From: Desulfuromonadaceae bacterium UBA2294
Lineage (GTDB): Bacteria > Desulfobacterota > Desulfuromonadia > Desulfuromonadales > UBA2294
NCBI GenBank assembly: GCA_002345625.1
Contig: DDWE01000058.1
Span: 1 to 5,634 of the forward strand
Direction of reading: 5' to 3'
Length of the DNA stretch: 5,634 bases
This document shows, in pieces, positions 1 to 5,634 of this stretch. Both the position numbers and the translations under genes were made by a program. Within the stretch, counting starts at the first letter, position 1; each line of letters starts with the position of its first letter. The notes beneath the pieces were generated by a model, which had not been told where the DNA came from, did no database searches, and saw only the letters and a list, made by a program, of their open reading frames with translations.

Positions 1-1
1 A

Positions 2-1840
2 CTGACCATCGGCTGCGGTTTTCTTGTTGCGACCCTGAGCATTGTTTTTCTGGCGCACACCGGCATGCAGTCCATTATTGATCGCAGTCAGACCGTTGTT
101 TATGGGGACCAGGTCAAAAACCTTCTGGCCACGTTGAAGCAGTATGATGAGGAATTGAAGAAAACGCTGCAAGTCGAGGCTTACCGCGATCAGTTTCAGG
201 AAGAAGCGCTGCGCATCGTCCGGGAAAACTTTTTGTCCGGGGCCGATGAAAATGCTTATCCCTTTATCCTCAACAGCCAGGGCCATATTCTCATGCACCC
301 CTTCCTGCCGGTCGGAGATAAAAGCCCGCTGTCGCAAGATTTCATCAAGCCATTACTGCAGACGGCATCGGGTAATTTTAAATATCGCTATCAGGGTGAA
401 GACAAATGGCTGATCTACTCACATTTTGAACCGTGGGACTGGGTAGTTGTTTACAGTCTGAAACAGGATTACATGTACGCCGACTTGACCCGATTTTATC
501 AGACGCTGCTGCCGGGATTGATCGTTCTTCTCCTGGTCGTCACCTTTGTGCTGATTTATGTGATGCGCTACTTTTTACAACCAATATTCGAATTGAAACG
601 ATCTGCCAGAAGAATTGCCGATGGGCAACTGGATCAGCCAATCGAGATCAGAGGACGCGATGAAGTCGCAGAACTGGCCAGTAGTTTTGAGGCGATGCGG
701 TTAGCGGTACGTCAGAATATCGACACTCTAAAAAACCAGCACCTGACATTGGAAAATGAGATCACGGTGCGTCAGCAAGCTGAAAAAAAGGCACTGAAGT
801 CAGAGGCGCAACTCCGGGCCGTTATCGATTCGGCGGCCGATCCGTTGCTGGTGACCAACCCTGCTCATGAAATCATCATGCTCAATTCGTTGGCGCAGGA
901 AACCTTCCCGGACGCTGATGTTGGCAGTCAGCTGCAGGATGTCCTGGGCGATGTGACCCTTGATGAGGCGATTGCACCGATCGTGCGCGGCGAGCAGGAG
1001 CATGTCCATGTGGACTTCAGCCACAACCAAGCTGTTCCGCTGCCGCGGATTTACAGTTGTAAATCTGCGGCAATTTCCGACCCCGACAAGACTCTGGCCG
1101 GAGTCGTAACCTTAATGCGGGATGTCACAGAATTACGTGAACTGGAGCGACTGAAGAGTGAGTTTATTTCGATTGCCGCCCATGAACTGAGTACACCGTT
1201 AACCATTATCCAGGCGTATACCGAACTGCTCGTAAACTCAGAACCGACCGGCCACAGTTATCACGAATACCTGGCAACGATATTAAAGCGCTGCGAAGAG
1301 CTCAACTGCCTGATCGGCGATATTCATGATGTCAGCAAAATGGAATCGGGTCAGAGCCTTCATCTGACCATGCAGGAGTTTGACCTGGGCGAACATGTTG
1401 AGCGTCTGGTCGGACAGTATCGAGAGGGCACTTCAGAGCATCAGTTTCTAACCCGAATTCCGGACTCTGCGTTGATGGTTTCGGCGGATGGTGGAAAGAT
1501 TCAGCGGGTGCTGGAAAATCTGTTGAGTAATGCGATCAAGTTTTCACCCCTGAACAGTAGGATTGAAGTCGCCGCAGAACAAAGAGGTGCCTCTGTCTGG
1601 GTCACCGTGACCGACCATGGGGTCGGTATCCCCGCCGAGAAACAGGGCCGAATCTTTGAAAAATTCTATCGTGTTGACGGTTCTGATACGGCCCCGCGGG
1701 GGTTGGGTCTGGGCCTGCATATCGTAAAAAGCATCATCGAAGCACATCGCGGTGAAATACGCCTCGAAAGCAGACCGGGACAAGGGACGACGTTCTCCTT
1801 CCGGTTGCCTCTGTCGGGCTCCTCCTATGGATTACACTGA
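2..1840 (+). CDS. Sensor histidine kinase (Cache-HAMP-PAS-HisKA-HATPase_c), 5' end missing
   Basis: This is an inner-membrane two-component sensor kinase that would autophosphorylate on histidine and pass phosphate to an unseen response regulator. The frame is open from position 2, and the residues before the Met at 65 are hydrophobic (LTIGCGFLVATLSIVFLAH), i.e. the first membrane helix, so the true start lies upstream of the window. Numbering from the Met at 65: residues about 1-145 are periplasmic, with a single-Cache-like core near 64-135 (YPFILNSQGHILMHP, then WLIYSHFEPWDWVVVYSL). The second helix is about 148-167 and HAMP about 168-220, followed by a coiled linker and a PAS domain at about 243-355. 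HisKA has H-box His373 in AAHELSTPLT. HATPase_c has the N-box around N485-N489 (NLLSNAIKFSP), G1 DHGVGIP at 517-523, an F-box FEKFYR, and G2 GLGLGL at 546-551. All catalytic motifs are intact. The H-box has Ser where Arg is usual (HELRTPL). The ligand cannot be read from sequence. No receiver domain or response regulator follows; one may lie upstream. Confidence 0.93.
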   Translation: MTIGCGFLVATLSIVFLAHTGMQSIIDRSQTVVYGDQVKNLLATLKQYDEELKKTLQVEAYRDQFQEEALRIVRENFLSGADENAYPFILNSQGHILMHPFLPVGDKSPLSQDFIKPLLQTASGNFKYRYQGEDKWLIYSHFEPWDWVVVYSLKQDYMYADLTRFYQTLLPGLIVLLLVVTFVLIYVMRYFLQPIFELKRSARRIADGQLDQPIEIRGRDEVAELASSFEAMRLAVRQNIDTLKNQHLTLENEITVRQQAEKKALKSEAQLRAVIDSAADPLLVTNPAHEIIMLNSLAQETFPDADVGSQLQDVLGDVTLDEAIAPIVRGEQEHVHVDFSHNQAVPLPRIYSCKSAAISDPDKTLAGVVTLMRDVTELRELERLKSEFISIAAHELSTPLTIIQAYTELLVNSEPTGHSYHEYLATILKRCEELNCLIGDIHDVSKMESGQSLHLTMQEFDLGEHVERLVGQYREGTSEHQFLTRIPDSALMVSADGGKIQRVLENLLSNAIKFSPLNSRIEVAAEQRGASVWVTVTDHGVGIPAEKQGRIFEKFYRVDGSDTAPRGLGLGLHIVKSIIEAHRGEIRLESRPGQGTTFSFRLPLSGSSYGLH

Positions 1841-1959
1841 CAGTCGCCCCCCTCCTGCACGCACCCCCTGCAACGACCCTGCTTTTCCGCAACGCCAGCT
1901 TCGCACCCCATCAGCATGTCCCTCCTGACCACCAACGGCAGAACCCCTCGGGTTGACTT

Positions 1960-1972
1960 CTTTAATGAATTT
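1960..1972 (+). repeat. 13-bp direct repeat, upstream copy
   Basis: CTTTAATGAATTT occurs here and again at 2062-2074, 102 bp later. An exact 13-mer is not expected by chance within a 255-bp gap. Similarity continues weakly downstream of both copies: ACCT(T/G)GA and then GCCAT come about 18-22 and 30-31 bp after the start of each copy. In this copy the GCCAT is followed by T instead of the G of the start codon. Confidence 0.7.
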
Positions 1973-2061
1973 CGCGTACCTTGAACCCTGCCATTTTAGT
2001 CCAATTGCAGCAGCTGCACGCGCATAAGCCACTGAAACCAGAAATTCTTTTCCCCTTGCAG

Positions 2062-2074
2062 CTTTAATGAATTT
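2062..2074 (+). repeat. 13-bp direct repeat, copy next to the lipoprotein RBS
   Basis: This is the second exact copy of CTTTAATGAATTT, ending 11 bp before the GGAGG ribosome binding site of the lipoprotein gene. The internal TTTAAT resembles a -10 hexamer, but no matching -35 sits 16-18 bp upstream. AAATTC at 2042-2047 is the inverse complement of GAATTT at 2069-2074, so a loose stem is also possible. The role is unknown: a regulator site or a remnant of a duplicated leader are both possible. Confidence 0.65.
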
Positions 2075-2085
2075 GACAACCACCT

Positions 2086-2090
2086 GGAGG
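2086..2090 (+). promoter_or_regulatory. Ribosome binding site of the NHL lipoprotein gene
   Basis: GGAGG lies five bases before the ATG at 2096. Together with the signal peptide that begins exactly at this Met, it fixes the start of the lipoprotein. Confidence 0.85.
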
Positions 2091-2095
2091 TCGCC

Positions 2096-4405
2096 ATGAA
2101 ACGAACCATCGCCGCGTTACTGACGCTTTTCGTTTTTGGAATGCTCACCGCATGTGGTGGAGGCGATAGTGGCGGCGCTGGCGGCACCAACAAAGTGGTC
2201 ACCATGTTCGGCATTCCCTTTAAGGGTGTCGTAGAAGGTCCGTTGACAACAGCACGATTGAGCAAGCCATGTGGCGGCGTGTTTATCGGTACGAATCTGT
2301 ATGCTACGGACGAAAACACCCACACCATTGTCAAAGTGGATACGGTAACCGGTGTGGCAACCATTCTTGCCGGGGGGAAGAGAGGCTTCGCCGACGGGAA
2401 CGGCATCCATGCCGAGTTCAACGTTCCACTGGGGATCACAACCGATGGGACCTTCCTCTATGTGGCTGACCACTATAATGATTCTATTCGCAGGATCGAC
2501 CCCGCCACCGGCGAGGTGACAACGCTCGCAGGGACGGGGGGCAGTACCGGCTACATCGATGGAGGCGCTGTTACGGCGCAATTTTATCGGCCTTACGGCA
2601 TCACCACGGACGGAACCGCCCTCTATGTGACGGATTCCGAAAACAATGCCATCCGAAAAGTCGCCATTGCCGACGGCACCACCACCACTCTTGCCGGTGG
2701 GGATAACTATTTGAGCACAAATGGCTTTCAAGACGGCAGCGGCGGTGCCGCCGGTGCAGCGCGATTCAAACGGCCATACGGCATCACCACGGACGGAGCC
2801 GCCCTCTATGTGGCGGACGTACTCAACAACGCCATCCGCAAGGTCGACATCGTTACAGGCGACACCCTCACCCTGGCGGGGGGCGTCTACGCTTCAGGGA
2901 ATTCGCCGATGGCAGGGTATGCGTGGGCATCAGGTTTTGTCGATGGCGCGGGATGGACTCAGCCGGCCGATAACGCGACCCCTCCCTCGGGCAACGTGGC
3001 ACAGTTCTCCTGGCCCTACGGCATCACGACATACGGAACCGCGCTGTATGTCATGGACAGGAACAACAGTGCCATCCGCAAGGTCGATATCGCCACCGGC
3101 GCAACCACCACGCTGGCAGGGGGAGATAACTACGTCGGGACGGCAGGATATGCCGATGGTAGCGGCGGGGCCGCCGGCACGGCACGGTTCAACTATGCCA
3201 TGGGCATCACCACGGATGGTGCCGCCCTCTATGTGTTCGACAGAGACAATTCGGCGATTCGTCAGGTTTCCTTTACCAACGGCAACACGACGACATTACT
3301 GGGCGGCCCCTACCCCACCGCCGAAAACGACGGCAGCGGCTGGTCCTCTCAAGGAGGCTATTGGCTGCCGGGAACAGCCGTTTTTGACCCCGTCAACTGG
3401 CCTCTCGCCGGCATCACCCATATCGGCTCGAAGCTGTATGTAGTGGACAGCTGCGCGATCAAAGAGATCGATACAGTGGCGAAGCAGGTCACCACGATTG
3501 TGGGCACAAATGCAACATGTGGCTTTGTCGACGGTGCGGGCCTTGGCGGCGCCAGCACGGCACAGTTCAATTTCGCTGTCGGCATCACGACAGACGACAC
3601 CTTTTTGTACGTGGCAGACAGTGGCAACAACGCCGTCCGCAAGATCGACCCGGCGACCGGCACCGTGACCACCCTCGCCGGAGGGGCGAACTACGCCGGG
3701 ACGGCCGGGTTTGTCGATGGCAGCGGCGGCGCGGCGGGCACAGCGCGGTTCTACGATCTGAGCGGTATCGCGATGCTGGGCACCTCTCTGTACGTGACCG
3801 ATAGCCGCAACAACGCTATCCGCCAGGTCAACAGCACCACCGGCGCGACCACCACCCTGGCAGGGGGGAATAACTATGCCGGCACAAATGGGTTTGTCGA
3901 TGGCAGCGGCGGCGCAGCCGGCACGGCACGATTCAATCGACCCTACGGCATCGCGTCGCACGGCACCGCTCTGTTCATTGCGGATCAGGCAAATCTTGCC
4001 ATCCGTCGGGTCGACAGCACCACCGGCGCGACCACGACGCTGGCGGGGGGAGCTCCAGGATTTGTCGACGGCACCGGCGGTGCTGCCGGCACGGCACGGT
4101 TTAGCAGGCCCTGGGGCCTCACGACAGACGGCACAAATCTGTATGTCACCGATTTACCGAACAACGCCATCCGCGCCATAGCCATCGCCGATGGCGCCAC
4201 CACCACGCTGGTGGGGGGCACGGTGAGCGGAGGCGTGAATCAAGCGTCAGAGGGCTCGATGGACGGGACGCTCTGGCATTACCCCGGCGGGGTGGCCACC
4301 CCCGGCACGGCTGTTTTCCAAGGACCGTATATGATCCATTTCGCGGCGGGCTCCCTCTGGGTCACAGACGGGGACGATCTGACGCTGCGCAAGATTTACT
4401 TCTAG
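2096..4405 (+). CDS. NHL-repeat beta-propeller lipoprotein
   Basis: This is a predicted membrane-anchored extracytoplasmic lipoprotein of 769 residues with no enzymatic motif. The signal peptide is MKRTIAALLTLFVFGMLTAC, with lipobox LTAC and lipidated Cys20. Gly rather than Asp follows the Cys, which by the usual Lol rule favours the outer membrane. A Gly/Ser linker comes next. The rest is about twelve NHL-like units beginning near residues 53, 106, 161, 222, 302, 363, 428, 489, 550, 611, 667 and 739. Each is built as ARF-x3-GITTDGT-x-LYV-x-D-x2-NNAIRKVD-x-ATG-x2-TTLAGG followed by a glycine-rich GFVDGSGGAAGT turn. The usual unit is 61 residues; units 4, 6 and 11 carry insertions, and unit 7 is divergent. 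The last unit stops after its inner strands, and residues about 33-52 (KVVTMFGIPFKGVVEGPLTT) look like the missing outer strand, suggesting ring closure. NHL propellers usually bind proteins, RNA or ligands, but the partner here is unknown. Two six-bladed rings or one large array are both possible. Confidence 0.9.
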   Translation: MKRTIAALLTLFVFGMLTACGGGDSGGAGGTNKVVTMFGIPFKGVVEGPLTTARLSKPCGGVFIGTNLYATDENTHTIVKVDTVTGVATILAGGKRGFADGNGIHAEFNVPLGITTDGTFLYVADHYNDSIRRIDPATGEVTTLAGTGGSTGYIDGGAVTAQFYRPYGITTDGTALYVTDSENNAIRKVAIADGTTTTLAGGDNYLSTNGFQDGSGGAAGAARFKRPYGITTDGAALYVADVLNNAIRKVDIVTGDTLTLAGGVYASGNSPMAGYAWASGFVDGAGWTQPADNATPPSGNVAQFSWPYGITTYGTALYVMDRNNSAIRKVDIATGATTTLAGGDNYVGTAGYADGSGGAAGTARFNYAMGITTDGAALYVFDRDNSAIRQVSFTNGNTTTLLGGPYPTAENDGSGWSSQGGYWLPGTAVFDPVNWPLAGITHIGSKLYVVDSCAIKEIDTVAKQVTTIVGTNATCGFVDGAGLGGASTAQFNFAVGITTDDTFLYVADSGNNAVRKIDPATGTVTTLAGGANYAGTAGFVDGSGGAAGTARFYDLSGIAMLGTSLYVTDSRNNAIRQVNSTTGATTTLAGGNNYAGTNGFVDGSGGAAGTARFNRPYGIASHGTALFIADQANLAIRRVDSTTGATTTLAGGAPGFVDGTGGAAGTARFSRPWGLTTDGTNLYVTDLPNNAIRAIAIADGATTTLVGGTVSGGVNQASEGSMDGTLWHYPGGVATPGTAVFQGPYMIHFAAGSLWVTDGDDLTLRKIYF
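2735..4102 (+). repeat. Tandem coding repeats (about 183-bp unit) inside the NHL lipoprotein
   Basis: The propeller units are also repeated at DNA level. The clearest marker is a 33-bp segment coding GSGGAAGTARF or a close variant, at 2735-2767, 3158-3190, 3719-3751, 3902-3934 and 4070-4102. The copies at 3719 and 3902 are exactly 183 bp apart, and the units starting at residues 489, 550 and 611 share this exact spacing. The high nucleotide similarity suggests unit duplication or gene conversion, although the repeated protein sequence and GC-rich codon use also contribute. Confidence 0.8.
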
Positions 4406-4419
4406 GGGATGATCGTTCC

Positions 4420-4470
4420 GGGCAAAAGGGACCATAATCCTTTTCCCAAGTTCTGGCCCGGTGGGCTTTT
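4420..4470 (+). terminator. Possible terminator region after the NHL lipoprotein
   Basis: Two hairpins lie 15-65 bp past the lipoprotein stop. The first pairs GGG-c-AAAAGG (4420-4429) with CCTTTTCCC (4439-4447), nine base pairs with one bulged C and a 9-nt loop. The second pairs GCCC (4456-4459) with GGGC (4463-4466) and is followed directly by TTTT. The second has terminator order but only a four-base-pair stem; the first is longer but lacks a T-run right after it. Termination somewhere in this stretch is plausible, not certain. Confidence 0.4.
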
Positions 4471-4490
4471 AAACCTTCACAGTTGATGTC

Positions 4491-4519
4491 AGCGGTTATT
4501 CCGCCTAGTGTGAGCGGTT
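4491..4519 (+). repeat. Short direct repeat AGCGGTT upstream of the flavoprotein gene
   Basis: AGCGGTT occurs at 4491-4497 and 4513-4519, 22 bp apart start to start, which is about two helical turns. Both are followed by a TTATT-type stretch (immediately in the first, after G in the second). The first copy also forms a small inverted repeat, GCGG (4492-4495) with CCGC (4501-4504). The position, 75-103 bp before the flavoprotein start, would suit an operator, but 7-bp repeats are weak evidence. The rest of the 4406-4593 gap holds no gene and no clear promoter; TATTAA at 4522-4527 is -10-like without a good -35. Confidence 0.3.
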
Positions 4520-4580
4520 GTTATTAACATTCACCGATGACGTCAACGATAAGATCGCCTCGTTCGGCACCAACCACCAT

Positions 4581-4585
4581 GGAGG
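4581..4585 (+). promoter_or_regulatory. Ribosome binding site that decides the flavoprotein start
   Basis: GGAGG ends eight bases before the ATG at 4594. Two in-frame ATGs lie further upstream, at 4537 and 4579. The one at 4579 overlaps this site and the one at 4537 has no such site, so 4594 is the start. Confidence 0.8.
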
Positions 4586-4593
4586 ATTGGAAT

Positions 4594-5229
4594 ATGAAAG
4601 TAGTCGCATTCAACGGCAGCCCGCGCAAGGAAGGCAACACCTGGCACGCCCTGAAACTGGTAACGGCGGAGCTGGAAGCGGCGGGGATTACAACCGAGAT
4701 CGTCACCGTCGGCAATCAGGCGATCCGCGGCTGCACCGCCTGCGGTCTGTGCGCCAAGAACAAGAACGAGCAGTGCGTCCTCCCCGGCGACGAAGTCAAC
4801 GCCTGGATCCAGAAGATGAAGGGGGCCGACGGCATCCTCCTCGGTTCGCCGGTACACTTTGCCGCCATGTCGGGGGCGATGAAGTCGTTTCTCGACCGCG
4901 CCTTTTATGTCTCCGGTATGAACGGCGGTCTGTTCCGACACAAGGTCGGCGCCTCGGTGGTCGCCGTGCGCCGCTCCGGCGGCATGCCGACTTTCGAGCA
5001 GCTGAACAATTTTTTGCTCTACTCGGAGATGCTGATCCCCACCTCCAACTACTGGAACGTTATCCACGGCCGCATGCCGGGCGAAGTGGAGCAGGATCTT
5101 GAGGGGGTGCAGATCATGCGCGTGCTCGGCAAGAACATGGCCTGGCTGCTGCAACTGGTGGAGAACGGCAAAGGCAAGGTGACGCCGCCGGCGCAAGAGC
5201 CAAAAACCTACATGCACTTCGTCCGCTGA
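4594..5229 (+). CDS. NADPH-dependent FMN reductase / iron-sulfur flavoprotein family protein
   Basis: This is a predicted cytoplasmic flavodoxin-fold oxidoreductase of 211 residues, in the family of NAD(P)H-dependent FMN reductases and archaeal-type iron-sulfur flavoproteins (Isf). The chosen start gives the classic N-terminus MKVVAFNGSPRKEGNT, in which GSPR (8-11) and GNT (14-16) form the FMN phosphate loop. A compact cysteine motif follows at C47, C50, C53 and C61 (CX2CX2CX7C), which in Isf binds a 4Fe-4S cluster, so electron transfer through FMN and a cluster is inferred. GSPVHF (84-89) and the MKSFLDR region (96-102) match the second flavin-contact segment of the family. The C-terminal half (about 112-211) holds the remaining strands and helices. 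The physiological partner is unknown; homologues act in electron transfer, quinone or oxidative-stress reduction. The gene stands alone: 188 bp separate it from the lipoprotein gene and a terminator follows it. Confidence 0.88.
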   Translation: MKVVAFNGSPRKEGNTWHALKLVTAELEAAGITTEIVTVGNQAIRGCTACGLCAKNKNEQCVLPGDEVNAWIQKMKGADGILLGSPVHFAAMSGAMKSFLDRAFYVSGMNGGLFRHKVGASVVAVRRSGGMPTFEQLNNFLLYSEMLIPTSNYWNVIHGRMPGEVEQDLEGVQIMRVLGKNMAWLLQLVENGKGKVTPPAQEPKTYMHFVR

Positions 5230-5269
5230 TGATAGAAGCGGCAGACACCTGACTTGAGTTAAACATTAA

Positions 5270-5298
5270 AAGGGCGGCCCATCGGCCGCCCTTCTTTC
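5270..5298. terminator. Bidirectional intrinsic terminator between convergent genes
   Basis: AAGGGCGGCC (5270-5279) pairs perfectly with GGCCGCCCTT (5284-5293) across a CATC loop, a ten-base-pair GC-rich stem. On the plus strand CTTTC follows. On the minus strand the stem is followed by TTTAATGTTT. It lies 40 bp past the flavoprotein stop and 36 bp past the ABC ATPase stop, so it can serve both genes. Confidence 0.9.
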
Positions 5299-5333
5299 GT
5301 AGAAAAGGAGTCAGTCGTCTCGTCGACTGGCGC

Positions 5334-5634
5334 TTACTTGAGCACCTCGGCGAGAAAACGCCGGGTCCGCTCCTCCCGGGGACGGGCAAAAATCTCGGCC
5401 GGCGTTGCGGTCTCGACGATTCGGCCCGCGTCCATAAAAACCACCCGATCACCGACCCGTTCGGCAAAGCCCATCTCGTGGGTCACCACCATCATCGTCA
5501 TCCCTTCCCGGGCCAGATCTTCCATCACTCTCAGCACCTCGCCAACCAGCTCCGGGTCGAGGGCACTGGTCACTTCATCGAACAGCATCACCGAAGGTTG
5601 CATGGCCAGCGCCCGGGCGATGGCCACGCGCTGC
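5334..5634 (-). CDS. Polar amino acid ABC transporter ATP-binding protein, N-terminal part missing
   Basis: This is the C-terminal 100 residues or so of a cytoplasmic ABC ATPase that powers amino acid uptake, of the GlnQ/HisP/GltL type. The frame is still open at the right edge (QRVAIARALAMQP, the tail of the LSGGQQQR signature), so the Walker A, Q-loop and signature core lie outside the window. Visible parts are Walker B with the catalytic Glu and D-loop (MLFDEVTSALDPE), the switch His (VVTHEMGFAE), and the family-typical end DRVVFMDAGRIVETATPAEIF-x-RPREERTRRFL. The family consensus at Walker B is DEPTSALDPE; the Val in place of Pro occurs in this subfamily and does not suggest inactivity. 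The stop is TAA at 5334-5336. Being the last gene before the terminator, it is probably the final gene of an operon whose permease and binding-protein genes lie to the right. The exact amino acid cannot be told from this fragment. Confidence 0.92.
   Translation of the reverse strand, partial: QRVAIARALAMQPSVMLFDEVTSALDPELVGEVLRVMEDLAREGMTMMVVTHEMGFAERVGDRVVFMDAGRIVETATPAEIFARPREERTRRFLAEVLK

Larger units (their letters stand above)
1841..2095. other. Intergenic region, kinase to NHL lipoprotein
   Basis: These 255 bp lie between the kinase stop and the lipoprotein start, and I see no convincing gene in them. The first about 100 bp are C-rich on the plus strand. A short hairpin (AACCC-CTC-GGGTT, 1942-1954) follows, without a proper T-run. 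A TTGACT at 1953-1958 resembles a -35 box, but the best -10 at 18-bp spacing (TACCTT, 1977-1982) is poor, so no promoter is called. The notable content is the exact 13-bp direct repeat annotated separately. No riboswitch fold was recognised by eye. Confidence 0.6.

Noticed and set aside
65..67. ATG at 65 as the true start of the kinase
   Set aside because: The same frame is open to the window edge and the preceding 21 residues are a hydrophobic helix, so the protein begins upstream.
1942..1954. Hairpin AACCC-CTC-GGGTT as the kinase terminator
   Set aside because: The stem is only five base pairs and lacks a run of Ts directly after it.
1953..1982. Sigma-70 promoter for the lipoprotein (TTGACT, 18 bp, TACCTT)
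   Set aside because: The -10 matches only three of six positions, and no better pair or sigma-54 site was found by eye.
2117..2731. Long minus-strand frame opposite the lipoprotein, and a similar one at 3296-3961
   Set aside because: These are by-products of the repetitive GC-rich lipoprotein gene read backwards. The plus-strand frame has a signal peptide, a ribosome binding site and clear NHL repeats.
2735..4102. Regular DNA repeats resembling a CRISPR array
   Set aside because: The repeats lie in frame in one open gene, the between-repeat segments are themselves homologous, and they encode propeller blades.
4537..4593. Longer flavoprotein starting at the ATG at 4537 or 4579
   Set aside because: The extra residues are not family-like, the 4537 start lacks a ribosome binding site, and the GGAGG at 4581-4585 points to 4594.
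5562..5601. DEV instead of DEP in Walker B as a sign of a broken ATPase
   Set aside because: The catalytic Glu, D-loop and switch His are intact, and Val at this position is seen in amino acid transporter ATPases.
5625..5627. GTG at 5625-5627 as the start of the minus-strand ATPase
   Set aside because: It is the Val of QRVAIARAL inside the ABC signature tail; the gene simply continues past the window edge.

Overview
The window looks like ordinary chromosome from a Gram-negative bacterium. A Geobacter/Desulfuromonas-type deltaproteobacterium is my best guess, based on the mix of a Cache-HAMP-PAS sensor kinase, a glycine-rich NHL-repeat lipoprotein, an iron-sulfur-flavoprotein-like reductase and a polar amino acid ABC transporter. 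No rRNA or marker gene is present, so this assignment is inference only.

Layout, left to right. (1) Positions 2-1840 (+): the 3' part of a membrane sensor histidine kinase whose start lies off the left edge. It has the end of a first membrane helix, a periplasmic Cache-like sensor, a second helix, HAMP, PAS, HisKA and HATPase_c. (2) Positions 1841-2095: a 255-bp gap with no convincing gene. It carries an exact 13-bp direct repeat, and the second copy lies just ahead of the next gene's ribosome binding site. (3) Positions 2096-4405 (+): a 769-residue lipoprotein made almost entirely of about twelve NHL-type beta-propeller units. (4) Positions 4406-4593: a 188-bp gap with hairpins (possible terminator) and a short direct repeat. 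(5) Positions 4594-5229 (+): a 211-residue NADPH-dependent FMN reductase/iron-sulfur flavoprotein family protein with a CX2CX2CX7C motif. (6) Positions 5270-5298: a strong hairpin terminator between convergent genes. (7) Positions 5334-5634 (-): the C-terminal part of a polar amino acid ABC transporter ATPase that runs off the right edge.

The genes do not form one evident pathway. The three plus-strand genes are separated by gaps of about 190-255 bp, each flavoprotein or lipoprotein gene having its own ribosome binding site, so they are probably separate transcription units. The ABC ATPase belongs to an operon entering from the right. The most unusual content is the lipoprotein: 61-residue (183-bp) units in tandem, an N-terminal strand that can complete the incomplete last unit, a cysteine pair confined to one divergent unit, and a possible decayed copy of its own leader upstream. 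I found no mobile element, CRISPR array, tRNA or rRNA, and no clearly new multi-gene system.
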